Shown here: positions 9,096 to 18,528 of the stretch, piece by piece
How the letters are laid out: every line of letters begins with the position of its first letter
Position numbering within the stretch: position 1 is the first letter of the stretch
NCBI GenBank assembly: GCA_016839515.1
Contig: JAEOUE010000197.1
Coordinates: 1 to 64,000, forward strand
Reading direction: 5' to 3'
Source: Candidatus Hodarchaeum mangrovi
Lineage (GTDB): Archaea; Asgardarchaeota; Heimdallarchaeia; Hodarchaeales; Hodarchaeaceae
Length of the DNA: 64,000 bases
Notes under the pieces: model-generated
The model's input: only the letters and a program-made list of their open reading frames with translations
Database searches by the model: none
Told to the model about the DNA's origin: nothing
Made by a program: the position numbers and the translations under genes

Positions 9096-10465
9096 ACTTT
9101 CCACCCCAGTTTAAAAATACTGAAACCATCAGTTTGGGTTATATGTGGAAAGAGTCTTTGACCTAAAGGAAATTGAGGACTTGAAACACCAACTATGATT
9201 TTTTGAGGTTTTAGTTCAAAATTAGGGAAATTCTGTAGAAACCTATGGATTACATGCTCATTTTCAAGAGGGTGTAGTGAACATGTTGAGTAAACAATGA
9301 AACTATTAGAATCGTCTTTAAGAACAGTAGAAACATTTGAAAGGAGAGTATATTGAAGATCACTCAACCATTTTGTTTGGTGTCGGTCAACACGCCATTT
9401 TGAATCAGGTCGTGAGGAAAAAGTTCCAGATCCTGAACAAGGTGCGTCAATAAGGATTTTGTCGAATCTAAAACTGAAATTTGGATGGATTCTTAGATCA
9501 GATATAACAGGGTCTATGCTTTTTAGATCAAATAATTCAATTTTTTTCTTTAATTCTTTCATACGCCTTATGTTGTTATCAATAGCAATTATTCTACCTG
9601 AATCTTGTTGTAAAGAAGCAAGATGAGTTGTTTTCCCTCCTGGAGCTGCACATGCATCTAAAATTAGTTCATGGGGCCTTGGATCGATTATATGGGAAAC
9701 AAGAGCAGATCCTTTATTCTGAACGTAATAGAAATTTTTTTTAAAGGAATTAATACGGGGAATAGGAATTTTCCATGAGATGACCCTAATAACATCATCC
9801 AAATCAGGATCTTCTTTAAATTCAACCTCTTCAGAACTTAATCTTTCTAAAATTTCAGATTTATCATAATGTAATAAGTTTAATCTTAAATATAATGGGA
9901 GATTAAGATTTCCTGCCTTTATTATTTGTTTTGTGGTTTCTAATCCATAAAAATTGATATAGTCACGGACTAACCATGTTGGATGTGCAAATTCAACTCC
10001 TAGTCTTTCTTCTTTGTTTTGAATTAATTGTAAATAAGAATCCCTATCCCATTTTAAAAGATTGGAAATTAAATTTTCTAATAAATTAGTCAGTTGAGGA
10101 TGCTTTATTTTATCAATAATTTGTTTACATGATTGAATCCACTCTGAATCCTTCTTATAAGTATCTGAAATTAGAATATAGGTTATAACTTTTAATAAAT
10201 TTCGTATATACACTGGAATTTTAAAATTAATCCGTTTTTGAACGTACAAATGAATTAATCGATTAATAATATTTTGAAATCTGACTGTTTCAAAAACTAG
10301 CTGATGAACTTGGGAATAATTTTCCTGATTTCCATCCTCCCAGATAATAGAAAATATCTTCATTGCATTTCTTAATGAGACCTGATTTTTTTGATAGTAT
10401 AAGATGATCTTTGCCGCGTTTTCAATTAATAGCAATCTTATTCTTGAATCAATGCCCTGGCTCAA
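9092..10465 (-). CDS. NOL1/NOP2/Sun-family RNA cytosine-C5 methyltransferase (RsmB-like)
   Basis: The N-terminal third is all-helical and NusB-like. The C-terminal half is a SAM methyltransferase: DACAAPGGKTTHLASL (SAM binding), DAPCSGSGTF (motif IV, PC cysteine) and YSTCSLHPLENE (motif VI, TC catalytic cysteine). Both cysteines of m5C RNA methyltransferases are therefore present. Substrate (rRNA or tRNA) cannot be read from sequence. It starts at TTG 10465, overlapping the NMD3 stop as TTGA with GGTG upstream, so it is translationally coupled as the last gene of the aIF2beta-DUF424-NMD3 operon. Confidence 0.88.
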   Translation of the reverse strand: MSQGIDSRIRLLLIENAAKIILYYQKNQVSLRNAMKIFSIIWEDGNQENYSQVHQLVFETVRFQNIINRLIHLYVQKRINFKIPVYIRNLLKVITYILISDTYKKDSEWIQSCKQIIDKIKHPQLTNLLENLISNLLKWDRDSYLQLIQNKEERLGVEFAHPTWLVRDYINFYGLETTKQIIKAGNLNLPLYLRLNLLHYDKSEILERLSSEEVEFKEDPDLDDVIRVISWKIPIPRINSFKKNFYYVQNKGSALVSHIIDPRPHELILDACAAPGGKTTHLASLQQDSGRIIAIDNNIRRMKELKKKIELFDLKSIDPVISDLRIHPNFSFRFDKILIDAPCSGSGTFSSRPDSKWRVDRHQTKWLSDLQYTLLSNVSTVLKDDSNSFIVYSTCSLHPLENEHVIHRFLQNFPNFELKPQKIIVGVSSPQFPLGQRLFPHITQTDGFSIFKLGWKV

Positions 10466-11589
10466 ATCCTAACACCTTTTTTCTCTTCAAAGACAAATTT
10501 TTGCTTCATGTTTCTAAAAACTATCCCATTAAACTTTATACCACTAAATTCATCACCTTCCTGAATATCTTCGATATAAAAAGTATCAATATAGGACAGA
10601 TCAAAAGATAACATGTCCATAATTTGTCCCAAATTTTCTTTTGGATCAATATTAATTAATTGATATTTTGTGAGATCTAAGTCTACCTTTTTAGGATTCC
10701 CTTCAATAAAGGATTTTATAGGAATTTTTTCTAATTTTTTCCTTTTAAAGTCCCAATACTCAATTTTTCCGTCTCCTGATGAAATTATTTGTAAAAAATT
10801 GTCATTAATAAGAATAAAATCACCAGTCTCAAAAGGAGGTAGATTAATAAGTACAACAGGTATTCTGGGATATTCTTTCCACTTTGATTTATCAAATCCC
10901 GAAAATTCTGTAGTGATACTTACTATTCCATTATAATTTTTAGCGAAGATTCTTCCAACATTGCTTGCAGAAGGTTTCGTTTGAAATAGAGCGTCTAAAC
11001 CATTTTTGACAAATAAAATTTTTGATAAAGGATTTTTACCATTGGATTGAGGGAAATTTGAACTCAAATTTTCAATTTCTGAGGCCCACTGTTTCAATGT
11101 GTTCTCAGACTCATCCTTTTGACTTCTTATTTGGATTTTAGAGGTATATACATCAGTGAATCTCTCACGACAATCAGGACAATCCCCCCAGTTTATATCA
11201 GCTTCAAAATTATCATTAAATTCTATTAAAGGACTAAATATGTCAGGGTTAGCGAAAAAATGAATTTTACCTATAATACTTATAGGAATATTGTCTTCAT
11301 TGAAGCTTAAATGGACATCTTCAAGAATTATATCTTTTGGACGATAATTAAATTTCCATTCTTTTACAATATATTTTGATAGAGCTGAATCTACTTTTTG
11401 GGAGCCAACATCTGCGAGGAAAAAACTTTTCCAATGTCCATTTATAAAAATTAACTCACAATGGATACAGGATACAATTTTAAGATTTATTTTTTCTCTT
11501 ATTAGTGTATTAGCCTCAATGTAACATTCTTTGCATTGGTGCTTAAAAAATTCTTCTTTTTTGCCACATATAATGCATTGAGAATCCAT
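10462..11589 (-). CDS. NMD3-family ribosome-associated protein
   Basis: The N-terminus has the NMD3 zinc-ribbon pattern: CIICGKKEEFFKHQCKECY, then CIHC, and further on CPDCRERFTDVYTSKIQIR, the 'CxxC...Y.a.iQiR' signature of NMD3. In eukaryotes NMD3 is the 60S export adaptor; archaeal homologues are thought to act on the large subunit during assembly or subunit joining. The C-terminal part forms beta-rich OB/SH3-like domains. Placement next to aIF2beta and DUF424 is a recurrent archaeal arrangement, which supports the call. A GGAAG site precedes ATG 11589. Confidence 0.85.
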   Translation of the reverse strand: MDSQCIICGKKEEFFKHQCKECYIEANTLIREKINLKIVSCIHCELIFINGHWKSFFLADVGSQKVDSALSKYIVKEWKFNYRPKDIILEDVHLSFNEDNIPISIIGKIHFFANPDIFSPLIEFNDNFEADINWGDCPDCRERFTDVYTSKIQIRSQKDESENTLKQWASEIENLSSNFPQSNGKNPLSKILFVKNGLDALFQTKPSASNVGRIFAKNYNGIVSITTEFSGFDKSKWKEYPRIPVVLINLPPFETGDFILINDNFLQIISSGDGKIEYWDFKRKKLEKIPIKSFIEGNPKKVDLDLTKYQLINIDPKENLGQIMDMLSFDLSYIDTFYIEDIQEGDEFSGIKFNGIVFRNMKQKFVFEEKKGVRI

Positions 11590-11603
11590 TTAAATATCTT
11601 CCT

Positions 11604-11981
11604 TCACAAATATGGCATTGAAAAAATGAGAAGATGAGGCACTTTATCTCCATCTTTGGTTGAGAACCAAATCACTGCGTCTTCTGAGATCAGATTTTTC
11701 TCTAATCCTAGATTAATAACCGAACCAATTATATTAATATTGTTATAGCTTTTCATCAACTGGAGAGCTTCAAAAGCGCTAATTTCTGAGCCTTTATAAA
11801 ATTTTGAGGGGACTTGCATGGATGATTTTTCATTAAAAAGCGTTTTTCCTAAGATATTTTCGTCACAAATAGCTAAAATTTCATTCTTAGCTCTTCGATG
11901 AATTTTAAAAAAGACACGAGGACTATTATTTTTTTTTTCAGATTTATTATTTAACTGCGACACGGGCCCCACAGGCTTCAC
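11604..11981 (-). CDS. DUF424-domain protein
   Basis: The core (VFFKIHRRAKNEILAICDE ... GKTL ... NIIGSVINLGLEKNLIS ... VPHLLIF) matches archaeal DUF424, a small protein of unknown function that usually accompanies aIF2beta and NMD3. The ORF overlaps the aIF2beta end. Three in-frame GTG codons (11981, 11972, 11963) could start it and no ribosome site clearly decides; 11963 would shrink the overlap to 17 bases. Translational coupling to aIF2beta is likely. Association with translation is inferred from context only. Confidence 0.75.
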   Translation of the reverse strand: MKPVGPVSQLNNKSEKKNNSPRVFFKIHRRAKNEILAICDENILGKTLFNEKSSMQVPSKFYKGSEISAFEALQLMKSYNNINIIGSVINLGLEKNLISEDAVIWFSTKDGDKVPHLLIFSMPYL

Positions 11982-12375
11982 ACACTTTTATAAGAATCCG
12001 CCCTTCCTTAACAAGTTTTGTATCAGGTTTGCTACATTCTTCACAAATAACGAATTCCTTCACATAAGTGGAAAGTTCCCTATTTATCATAGATCGAGAA
12101 AATTTACCTTGTAACATTAGACGTCCTCGTTCTTCAGTTGCAGATGTGGCGAAGTTTCCTGCAAGAGTCTTTGCTAAGTGATCCGCATCATTTTCACGGT
12201 TTATAACCTTTAATATTCGCCCCCAATCAGTGATCCAAGTTTTATTTCCTTCTTGAAAAACATCCGCTTGTGGTATTTCAAATCTGGATTTTTCGAATAT
12301 ATGTGCAGGTAGATTTTCTCTCGCACGTTTTAAAGAAGCTAAATAATCTTTTTCTGTTGTCATTTTAGTTATCAT
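11947..12375 (-). CDS. aif2b: Translation initiation factor aIF2 subunit beta
   Basis: The protein has the aIF2beta layout: a short helical N-terminus, the central alpha-beta domain with GNKTWITDW and LMLQGKFS, and a C-terminal zinc ribbon (CEECSKPDT ... CEACGARVAVK). It binds aIF2gamma in the initiator-tRNA ternary complex; aIF2alpha is at 21368. ATG 12375 is the ORF start, but ATG 12363 lies seven bases after GGATGAT and is the better ribosome-site-supported start. First gene of a four-gene operon. Confidence 0.93.
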   Translation of the reverse strand: MITKMTTEKDYLASLKRARENLPAHIFEKSRFEIPQADVFQEGNKTWITDWGRILKVINRENDADHLAKTLAGNFATSATEERGRLMLQGKFSRSMINRELSTYVKEFVICEECSKPDTKLVKEGRILIKVCEACGARVAVK

Positions 12376-12575
12376 CCTTATAATTAAGGCATTAGAAAAT
12401 TACTAATTAGTAATTTACTTAATTTAAGCATCATTTGCTTACCTAACACGTTGATTTACCTAAATTAAAATAAACTTAAATGACTTTGTTAAATGGAAAA
12501 TATGTTGGAAATAATTTTATCTCTGAATTGGTAGAAATTTAAAAATCAATAGATTTAGCATAATGGGTAGCTCAG

Positions 12576-13358
12576 ATGATTAGAAGGAAAAAAGAAATAA
12601 GACAAGTTTTTGAATTAATAAAGAATAGTGATCTTATTCTTGAGGTATTAGATTCTAGGATTCCAAATCTCACAAGAGTTTCTTCAATTGAGAAAGAAGC
12701 TAAAAAACAAAATATTCCATTAATCTTAGTTTTAAACAAATGTGATTTAATCCCCTATCAAATTAGCGAAAAAACCAAAAAGAAGTATAATCGTGAATTT
12801 CCGACATATTATATATCTTCAAGAGAGCGTCAAGGAACAAAAATATTTAGGAATGCAATCCCACGATATTTAAAAAAAAAGAAAGAAAATGTTTTATCCA
12901 TAGTTGGAGTACCAAATACAGGAAAAAGTAGTTTATTAAATATTCTTCGTGGAAAGCATGTTGCAGTTACAGGACAAAAACCAGGAGTAACTCGTAGTCC
13001 TCAGTTAATACGAATTTCACAACGGATCCTTATTTACGATACACCTGGAGTGATCCCTTTCGATTACCCTGAAGACGATCTACAAGTTTTTTTAGGAGCA
13101 TATTCAATCGATAATTTAGATGATCCTATTGGTACAGTAAATTTTTTTATAGATCGAATCCGAGAAAATTATAGCTCTGGGTTTGTCAATTATTACGGAA
13201 TTACTTCAATAAACTTATCTAATGAGGAAATTCTAAAGCAAATTGCAGCTTTAAGGGGCATGAAATCCAAGGGAGGGTTATTAAATCTTTTAGAAACTGC
13301 AAAATTGGTAATGAGGGAATTTACAGCTGGAAAAATCCAATATTGGGAGGAAGTTTGA
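12576..13358 (+). CDS. Circularly permuted GTPase (YlqF/RbgA-Nog2-like)
   Basis: The GTPase motifs occur in permuted order: G4 (NKCD, about residue 50) and G5-like SSRE come before G1 (GVPNTGKSS, about residue 115) and G3 (DTPGV). This is diagnostic of the YlqF/YawG (cpGTPase) family, whose members help assemble ribosomes, notably the large subunit. Length (260 aa) suits the archaeal versions. A C-terminal helical tail follows. It is divergent from the aIF2beta operon, which fits a translation-related role. Confidence 0.85.
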   Translation: MIRRKKEIRQVFELIKNSDLILEVLDSRIPNLTRVSSIEKEAKKQNIPLILVLNKCDLIPYQISEKTKKKYNREFPTYYISSRERQGTKIFRNAIPRYLKKKKENVLSIVGVPNTGKSSLLNILRGKHVAVTGQKPGVTRSPQLIRISQRILIYDTPGVIPFDYPEDDLQVFLGAYSIDNLDDPIGTVNFFIDRIRENYSSGFVNYYGITSINLSNEEILKQIAALRGMKSKGGLLNLLETAKLVMREFTAGKIQYWEEV

Positions 13359-13537
13359 CAATTAATCATAGATTAATTTTTTTCATCACAATTTATTTTG
13401 CATAAATGAAAGTAAGATTCCAAATAATTTGATCAAACCTAATTAAATTATTTGATGAATCACTCCTTCCAATTAAATATAAATTAAATATCTAATTCAA
13501 TTTAATACTAGAAGCTTGATAATTAAAGGCGATTTCC

Positions 13538-15088
13538 GTGGATATAGACAAAGAAATGAAACTTTTTCTTGAAAAAATAATAGCCTATGCAAATAAAACT
13601 GGTATAGCACATTTGACTGGGAATATTTATGGAGGATTAGCAGGATTTTGGGATTATGGTCCTATAGGTGTGGAAATTAAAAACCGAATAAAGGAAGCTT
13701 GGTGGAACGATTTTGTAAGAAATCGAGAGGATATCGTGGGTTATGAAGGAGCTATTATAACTCATCCGAAGGTTTGGGAAGCTTCAGGACATGTTTCCAG
13801 CTTTAATGATCCCTTAGTATTTTGTCAGGGTAAATGTATGAAGAAACATCGTTTGGATCATCTTATTGAAGATCTATTAGATCTGAAAACTGAAAACTTA
13901 ACTGTTGATCAGATGTGGGTGATTGCTAAGGAAAAGAAGTTATATTGCCCTGAATGCAAGGGAACTTTAGGAGAGCCAGTTATTTTCAATCTAATGTTCA
14001 GTACACAGGTAGGTTCTACAGAAGACACTTCCTCAATCGCCTATTTAAGACCAGAAAACGCTCAGTTGATTTTTTCAGGATTTAAAAATGTTATTGATTC
14101 AACTAGGGTTAAAATGCCATTTGGAATAGCTCAATCAGGTATAGTTTTTAGAAATGAAATCTCACCTAGAAATTTCTTATTTAGAGTACGAGAATATGAA
14201 TTGATGGAATTTGAATATTTCACGAATCCAGATAAAATTAATGAGTGTCCTCAATTTGATGATATTAAAGGAAGAGAAATCAATATTCGTGATAAAATTG
14301 CTCAAGAAAAAGGGGATAAAGTTGAATTCAAGCGCTTAAACGCCCAAAAGGCATGGGAAAAAAAGATATTTAAAAATAAATGGCAAGCATATTGGCTCAC
14401 AATATTTTTTGAATGGTTTGTCAATAATTTAGCTATTACAGAAGAAAAATTACGTTTAAGACAACACATGGAGTCAGAACTTAGCCATTATGCGTTAGAT
14501 ACATGGGATATTGAATATAGATATCCTTTTGGGTGGAAAGAACTTTTAGGCTGTGCAAATCGAACTCAATATGATCTTCAACAACATAAGGAATATTCCA
14601 ATGTTAAAATAGAATTCATGGAAGATACTGAAGAAGGAATGCAAAGATATATTCCTTATGTAGTAGCTGAACCATCAGTTGGTTTAGGTAGAATATTACT
14701 TACTCTAATTGCAGATGGTTATCAGGAAGATATTGTTAAAGGTAGGAAACGAATAGTTTTGAAAATTCATCCAAGATTTGCTGCATATGATGTAGCAATC
14801 TTCCCATTACAAAAGAATGACAAAATTAATTTAATTGCACGAAAAATATATGAAAAACTAAAAGAAGAGCGATTCGTTGTATATTATGATGATAGCGGAT
14901 CGATAGGGAAACGTTATCGTCGTCAAGACGAAATAGGAACCCCTTATTGTGTTACGATTGATTTTGACACATTAGATGACAATCAAATCACTATTAGGAA
15001 CCGAGATTCAATGGAACAGAAACGAATACCGATTGCTAATCTTGTAAATGAGCTTAAGGATAATCGTGAGCATTATAATAGGCAATAA
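13538..15088 (+). CDS. glyS: Glycyl-tRNA synthetase (archaeal/eukaryotic alpha2 type)
   Basis: Class II motifs are clear: FRNEISPRNFLFRVREYE (motif 2) and AEPSVGLGRILL (motif 3), plus the GHVSSFNDPLV segment and a zinc-binding CxxC pair (CPEC) in the insertion. The C-terminal anticodon-binding domain begins around residue 415 and contains YYDDSGSIGKRYRRQDEIGTP. 516 residues, slightly short versus about 570 in other archaea. Start is GTG 13538 with AAAGGCGAT upstream. Monocistronic. Confidence 0.95.
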   Translation: MDIDKEMKLFLEKIIAYANKTGIAHLTGNIYGGLAGFWDYGPIGVEIKNRIKEAWWNDFVRNREDIVGYEGAIITHPKVWEASGHVSSFNDPLVFCQGKCMKKHRLDHLIEDLLDLKTENLTVDQMWVIAKEKKLYCPECKGTLGEPVIFNLMFSTQVGSTEDTSSIAYLRPENAQLIFSGFKNVIDSTRVKMPFGIAQSGIVFRNEISPRNFLFRVREYELMEFEYFTNPDKINECPQFDDIKGREINIRDKIAQEKGDKVEFKRLNAQKAWEKKIFKNKWQAYWLTIFFEWFVNNLAITEEKLRLRQHMESELSHYALDTWDIEYRYPFGWKELLGCANRTQYDLQQHKEYSNVKIEFMEDTEEGMQRYIPYVVAEPSVGLGRILLTLIADGYQEDIVKGRKRIVLKIHPRFAAYDVAIFPLQKNDKINLIARKIYEKLKEERFVVYYDDSGSIGKRYRRQDEIGTPYCVTIDFDTLDDNQITIRNRDSMEQKRIPIANLVNELKDNREHYNRQ

Positions 15089-15613
15089 TTTAATTAGTAT
15101 AAGTGATCTTAGAAAAAATGATAATCAAAAAAAGATTGGAATCATAATAATTAAATTTCAAACATGATAAAAACAATCATTATTTTATAATTATTTAATT
15201 CAAGAAAATAGAAGGGTTATACAGTGGAAAGAGATATTTTAAGGTTTTTCAGAAAGGATTATTTTATTGCAGATTACTTTGAAGAAGAATCTTTCCACCA
15301 AGGTTACCATAAATTCCAAAAAATTTCCCAGATATTAGAATTAGAAAAAATCTTTTTACCAAAAATTTCTGAGGATTCTTCAAAGGGATTTTTTCCAATC
15401 TATAAATGTATACCATGCTGATCGCAGTAAAAATAAAAAATTGTCAATTAAAGAACTTGAACAATAAATAAAGGTGGATTCTATAAGTTAATGAAGATGA
15501 TTCTTTAATAGGTAATAATTAAATAATCTAATGATCGAAATGAAGAATGTCTTAGATAGAAGTAAAAAAGCACTGGTTTATCAAATTAATACTTTTGAAA
15601 GGTGTATTAATTA
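15089..15613. other. AT-rich intergenic region with one weak small ORF
   Basis: Apart from the 65-codon ORF at 15224, I see no gene, hairpin or repeat here. The region separates glyS from the TPR gene and presumably holds the latter's promoter. Confidence 0.35.
15224..15421 (+). CDS. Possible small protein (65 aa) ending CIPC
   Basis: A GTG-started ORF preceded by AGAAGGG encodes a charged, aromatic-rich small protein with no recognised family. The C-terminus is KCIPC. Base composition resembles the surrounding coding DNA, but the length is close to chance for this AT content, so it may be spurious. Confidence 0.3.
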   Translation: MERDILRFFRKDYFIADYFEEESFHQGYHKFQKISQILELEKIFLPKISEDSSKGFFPIYKCIPC

Positions 15614-16867
15614 ATGGTTACATGGAAAAGCGTATTTTCTCTAGGTGGTGTTGAGGATGAAATAATAGAACTTTTTGATGTTGCCTCAATTGTTGATTGG
15701 GATCCAGAATTTAAAGGAAGATATATTAAAGGCTTTTTTGAGACAATTTATACATGGATTATAGCCTTGAAAGAGGTAACACGCAATGAAGTTAATTATT
15801 TGCCATCAAATTTCCTAATGGTTGTTGGAAGAAAATGGGGTGACCAAAAACAAAAATCAATACCCCTTGGAGTTTTATTCGAATTCTCTGAAGGTGATCT
15901 GAACTTACGTGCAATTGGACCAAAAAGTTTGTCTGAAAAGGCGGGAGAAGACAGTAATCTTCTGTTAACTTATATTGATGAGTTATTTGATAAACCAAAC
16001 TTGTGGAGAAGTAAAATTATAATCTCCGCCAAAAGTAAAAGTGAATGGAAAATCTTAGCGGATAGCATCGAAGAAAGGCCATGGGATTTAATTGAACAGG
16101 GGAGAAAGCTTTCAGGAACAGATCCAAAAAGGGCTAGTGATAGTTTTAAGAAAGCGTTAAGTATTTTTGATGTTTTATCTGATAGCAATGGAAGATTCCA
16201 CGCCATTTTTGCATTAGCTGAATTATATTTACAATTGAAGAATTATGATGCTTCAAAAGAACAGCTAGATAAAGCTTGGGAATTAGCATCTCAATTAGGA
16301 GATCCTATGCTTGAGGAAAATGTACTAAGTACAGAAGGAGTTCTTTTGTATGAACAGAAATTTTTTGAACAGGCATCATCTAAATTTATTCAAGCTTTAG
16401 AAAGGGCTAGGAAAGCAAATAAACATAATTTTGTGGTGAATGCTTATTCAAATATTGGAGAATGTTATTATCGAATGAATATGATAGAACGAGCAATGGA
16501 AAATTTCGAGAAATCTCATTCTCTTTCTGAAGAAAGGAATGACAGAAAAAATTTAGCTCGGTCAAAAATAAACCTTGCAAAAACATTAAAAATATACTTC
16601 AAACAAGGGGACAGTTCTAGCCAATCGCAAGCAGAATGGTATTTGAAGGAAGCTATTGACCTCTCAGAAGAGGTTGGTGATAATTTAGGGGTAATGTGTG
16701 CTAGTGGAGAAATCGGGGAGATAGAGGAAATCGCACAGAATTATGAGGGTGCTCTCATGTATTATGAAGCTGCTGCTGAAAAAGCCCGACAAATAACTTC
16801 CCATCAATATCAGGAATATTATAGAAATAAGGCTCAACGAATGAAAAATATGCTATATGATGCATAA
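15614..16867 (+). CDS. TPR-repeat protein with unassigned N-terminal domain
   Basis: Residues 1-145 form an alpha/beta domain that I do not recognise (starts VTWKSVFSLGGVEDEI). From about residue 165 to the end there are five to six tetratricopeptide repeats (for example HAIFALAELYLQLKNYDASK and AYSNIGECYYRMNMIERAM). There is no signal peptide or membrane span, so it is cytosolic and probably a protein-protein scaffold. It converges with a Roadblock/LC7 gene and lies near an MglA-like GTPase; a link to small-GTPase signalling is only a context guess. Confidence 0.75.
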   Translation: MVTWKSVFSLGGVEDEIIELFDVASIVDWDPEFKGRYIKGFFETIYTWIIALKEVTRNEVNYLPSNFLMVVGRKWGDQKQKSIPLGVLFEFSEGDLNLRAIGPKSLSEKAGEDSNLLLTYIDELFDKPNLWRSKIIISAKSKSEWKILADSIEERPWDLIEQGRKLSGTDPKRASDSFKKALSIFDVLSDSNGRFHAIFALAELYLQLKNYDASKEQLDKAWELASQLGDPMLEENVLSTEGVLLYEQKFFEQASSKFIQALERARKANKHNFVVNAYSNIGECYYRMNMIERAMENFEKSHSLSEERNDRKNLARSKINLAKTLKIYFKQGDSSSQSQAEWYLKEAIDLSEEVGDNLGVMCASGEIGEIEEIAQNYEGALMYYEAAAEKARQITSHQYQEYYRNKAQRMKNMLYDA

Positions 16868-16893
16868 TAAAAACTTTGGATGATTAAGGAAAT

Positions 16894-17298
16894 TTATCCG
16901 AGAATTTCCCCTATTTTTCTTGCAGCTTCCTTTAAATCAAGGAACAATAATCCTAATTTGACAGTTCGATTTGCTGATGCAGTAAGGACAGCTTTTGTAC
17001 CAGCTTGTACTGAAATCAAATAACCACTGTCTCCTTCAACTAATATCCTACTCATTTCTCCTTTACCTGTTTCCATAACTGCTCTCTCTCCTAAACTCAA
17101 TATAGCGGCAGTCATTGCTGCAATACGAACATCATCTAATCCTTGTGGTAATATGGGAGGGAATGAAGAAATTGGTAATCCTTCTAAAGAAACTACACTG
17201 GCAAAATCGATAGCTGGGAGTTTACTAACAAAAGCTTCCAGTACCTCAATGATTTCTTTATGAATTTGGAGGTCTGTTTCAGAATCTGGGATATACAT
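16894..17298 (-). CDS. Roadblock/LC7-domain protein
   Basis: This 134-residue single-domain protein has the Roadblock/LC7 profile: a helical start, VVSLEGLPISSF (VxxxxGLxI strand), an alanine-rich central helix (RIAAMTAAILSLGERAV), a beta-hairpin (RILVEGDSGYLISVQAG) and a final hydrophobic helix. Such proteins dimerise and often act as GTPase-activating or scaffold partners of small Ras-like GTPases. It is separate from, but within 1.5 kb of, the MglA/MglB-like pair. A GGCG site precedes ATG 17298. Confidence 0.85.
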   Translation of the reverse strand: MYIPDSETDLQIHKEIIEVLEAFVSKLPAIDFASVVSLEGLPISSFPPILPQGLDDVRIAAMTAAILSLGERAVMETGKGEMSRILVEGDSGYLISVQAGTKAVLTASANRTVKLGLLFLDLKEAARKIGEILG

Positions 17299-17618
17299 CT
17301 TAATAACGCCTTTTAGTCAGATGGAAGTTCCTTTTTTACGTTTTAAAGGGTTTTATGAGTGATAATCTGAATCGAATCAATAAATTGAGATATGCAACTG
17401 CATTTTTCTCAATCTTCTATTTAACTATATCCATTTTCACCTAGAAGACCCTGTATAAATTATATACCTCTAGAATAATAATATAAAATAGCTGTGGAAT
17501 ATACTAATAATATTTGAAGATTAATAATACCATGGGCATTTATACTTTAGGAAAGCTATAAAAAAGAGTAAATATTTTTAGTTAAAATTTGGAAGCAACT
17601 TCAAATATGGGATTGTAA
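17299..17618. other. Intergenic region between divergent genes
   Basis: No ORF of note. It contains several TATA-like sequences (for example ATAAATTATATACC near 17453), consistent with promoters for the Roadblock gene (minus) and the YhbY gene (plus). No repeats or structured RNA seen. Confidence 0.35.
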
Positions 17619-17879
17619 TTGAAAGAGATTAAGAAAGAAAGGAAATCCGAATTTACACAAGAACCAGTTCTATTTCAAATCGGAAAGAAAGGAATTACTG
17701 AAAACTTGATAGAAGAGCTAGAAGATCAATTGAAACAAAAAAAATCAGTGAAAGTAAGATTCTTAAAAAATTCGCCCTATAATAATCGTGAGGAAGCATT
17801 CGAAGTATTAAGACAAAGCTTACCTGCAATGGCAAAGATAATTGAAATAAAAGGTTGGACCGCTATAATCAATTCCTAG
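17619..17879 (+). CDS. CRS1/YhbY-domain RNA-binding protein
   Basis: The 86-residue protein is a single CRM/YhbY domain: FQIGKKGITENLIEELEDQL is the family's characteristic strand-GxxG-helix start, followed by KSVKVRFLKN and a REEAFEVLRQSL helix. Bacterial YhbY binds pre-50S particles; archaeal homologues are single-domain and assumed to act in ribosome assembly. It starts at TTG 17619 and ends 28 bases from the convergent GTPase gene, with a run of eight T bases between them. Confidence 0.8.
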   Translation: MKEIKKERKSEFTQEPVLFQIGKKGITENLIEELEDQLKQKKSVKVRFLKNSPYNNREEAFEVLRQSLPAMAKIIEIKGWTAIINS

Positions 17880-17907
17880 GAAATTATCTGGATTTTTTTT
17901 AAATATT

Positions 17908-18498
17908 TTAATTTCCTTTTCTCTCAAAATAAATTTGTGTCATTAGAACTTCTCTTGCAAGAGATTGAAATGCTCTTTTTATACCAATACCTGTCGTAGC
18001 AACGGTTTCATAAATCGGAAAATTGTTCAATTCAAGTTTTTTTATGAGCTCAGTTTTTGAGACTGCATCTGGGACATCTCTTTTATTTAAAGCTATAATT
18101 AATGGTATATTTTTGCCAAGCTGATCATTTAAATGCATTTTTAGTTCTCTGAAGGATTCTATATTCTCATTGAGTTGTGAAGCACTCGAATCTACAACGA
18201 AAAGGACTCCATCAACTCCTTGAAGCACAATTTTACGCTGGTTTTTATGTCTCTCTTGTCCAGCTGTCGTATATACATCAAATACAACTCCTTTAGTTGC
18301 TTGCATTGGCACAAAATCAAAAAACAGCGTTCTTCCCATTGGATCTTCGATTTTTGTGAATTTTCCCTTCTCTAATCCATCAACCATTTTATATAACCAA
18401 GCAAGTGTGGTAGTTTTTCCACAGAGAGAAGGTCCATAGAAAACAATTTTAAATCTCTGTCGACCTTCAGCATCTTTTCGCATCCAAGTCTTCTCCAT
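17908..18498 (-). CDS. MglA-like Ras-superfamily small GTPase
   Basis: G1 is GPSLCGKTT, G3 is TTAGQERHKNQR (threonine in place of the usual DxxG aspartate, as in the MglA group), and G4 is NKRD. The FVVDSSASQLNENIES segment also suits MglA. There is no lipidation motif or membrane span. The Roadblock/LC7 gene at 18529 ends 30 bases upstream on the same strand, giving an MglB-MglA-like pair; in bacteria MglB (Roadblock) is the GAP of MglA in polarity and type IV pilus control. Confidence 0.85.
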   Translation of the reverse strand: MEKTWMRKDAEGRQRFKIVFYGPSLCGKTTTLAWLYKMVDGLEKGKFTKIEDPMGRTLFFDFVPMQATKGVVFDVYTTAGQERHKNQRKIVLQGVDGVLFVVDSSASQLNENIESFRELKMHLNDQLGKNIPLIIALNKRDVPDAVSKTELIKKLELNNFPIYETVATTGIGIKRAFQSLAREVLMTQIYFERKGN

Positions 18499-18528
18499 TA
18501 AGAAAAGGAGTAGATTAAAGAAGATTTT

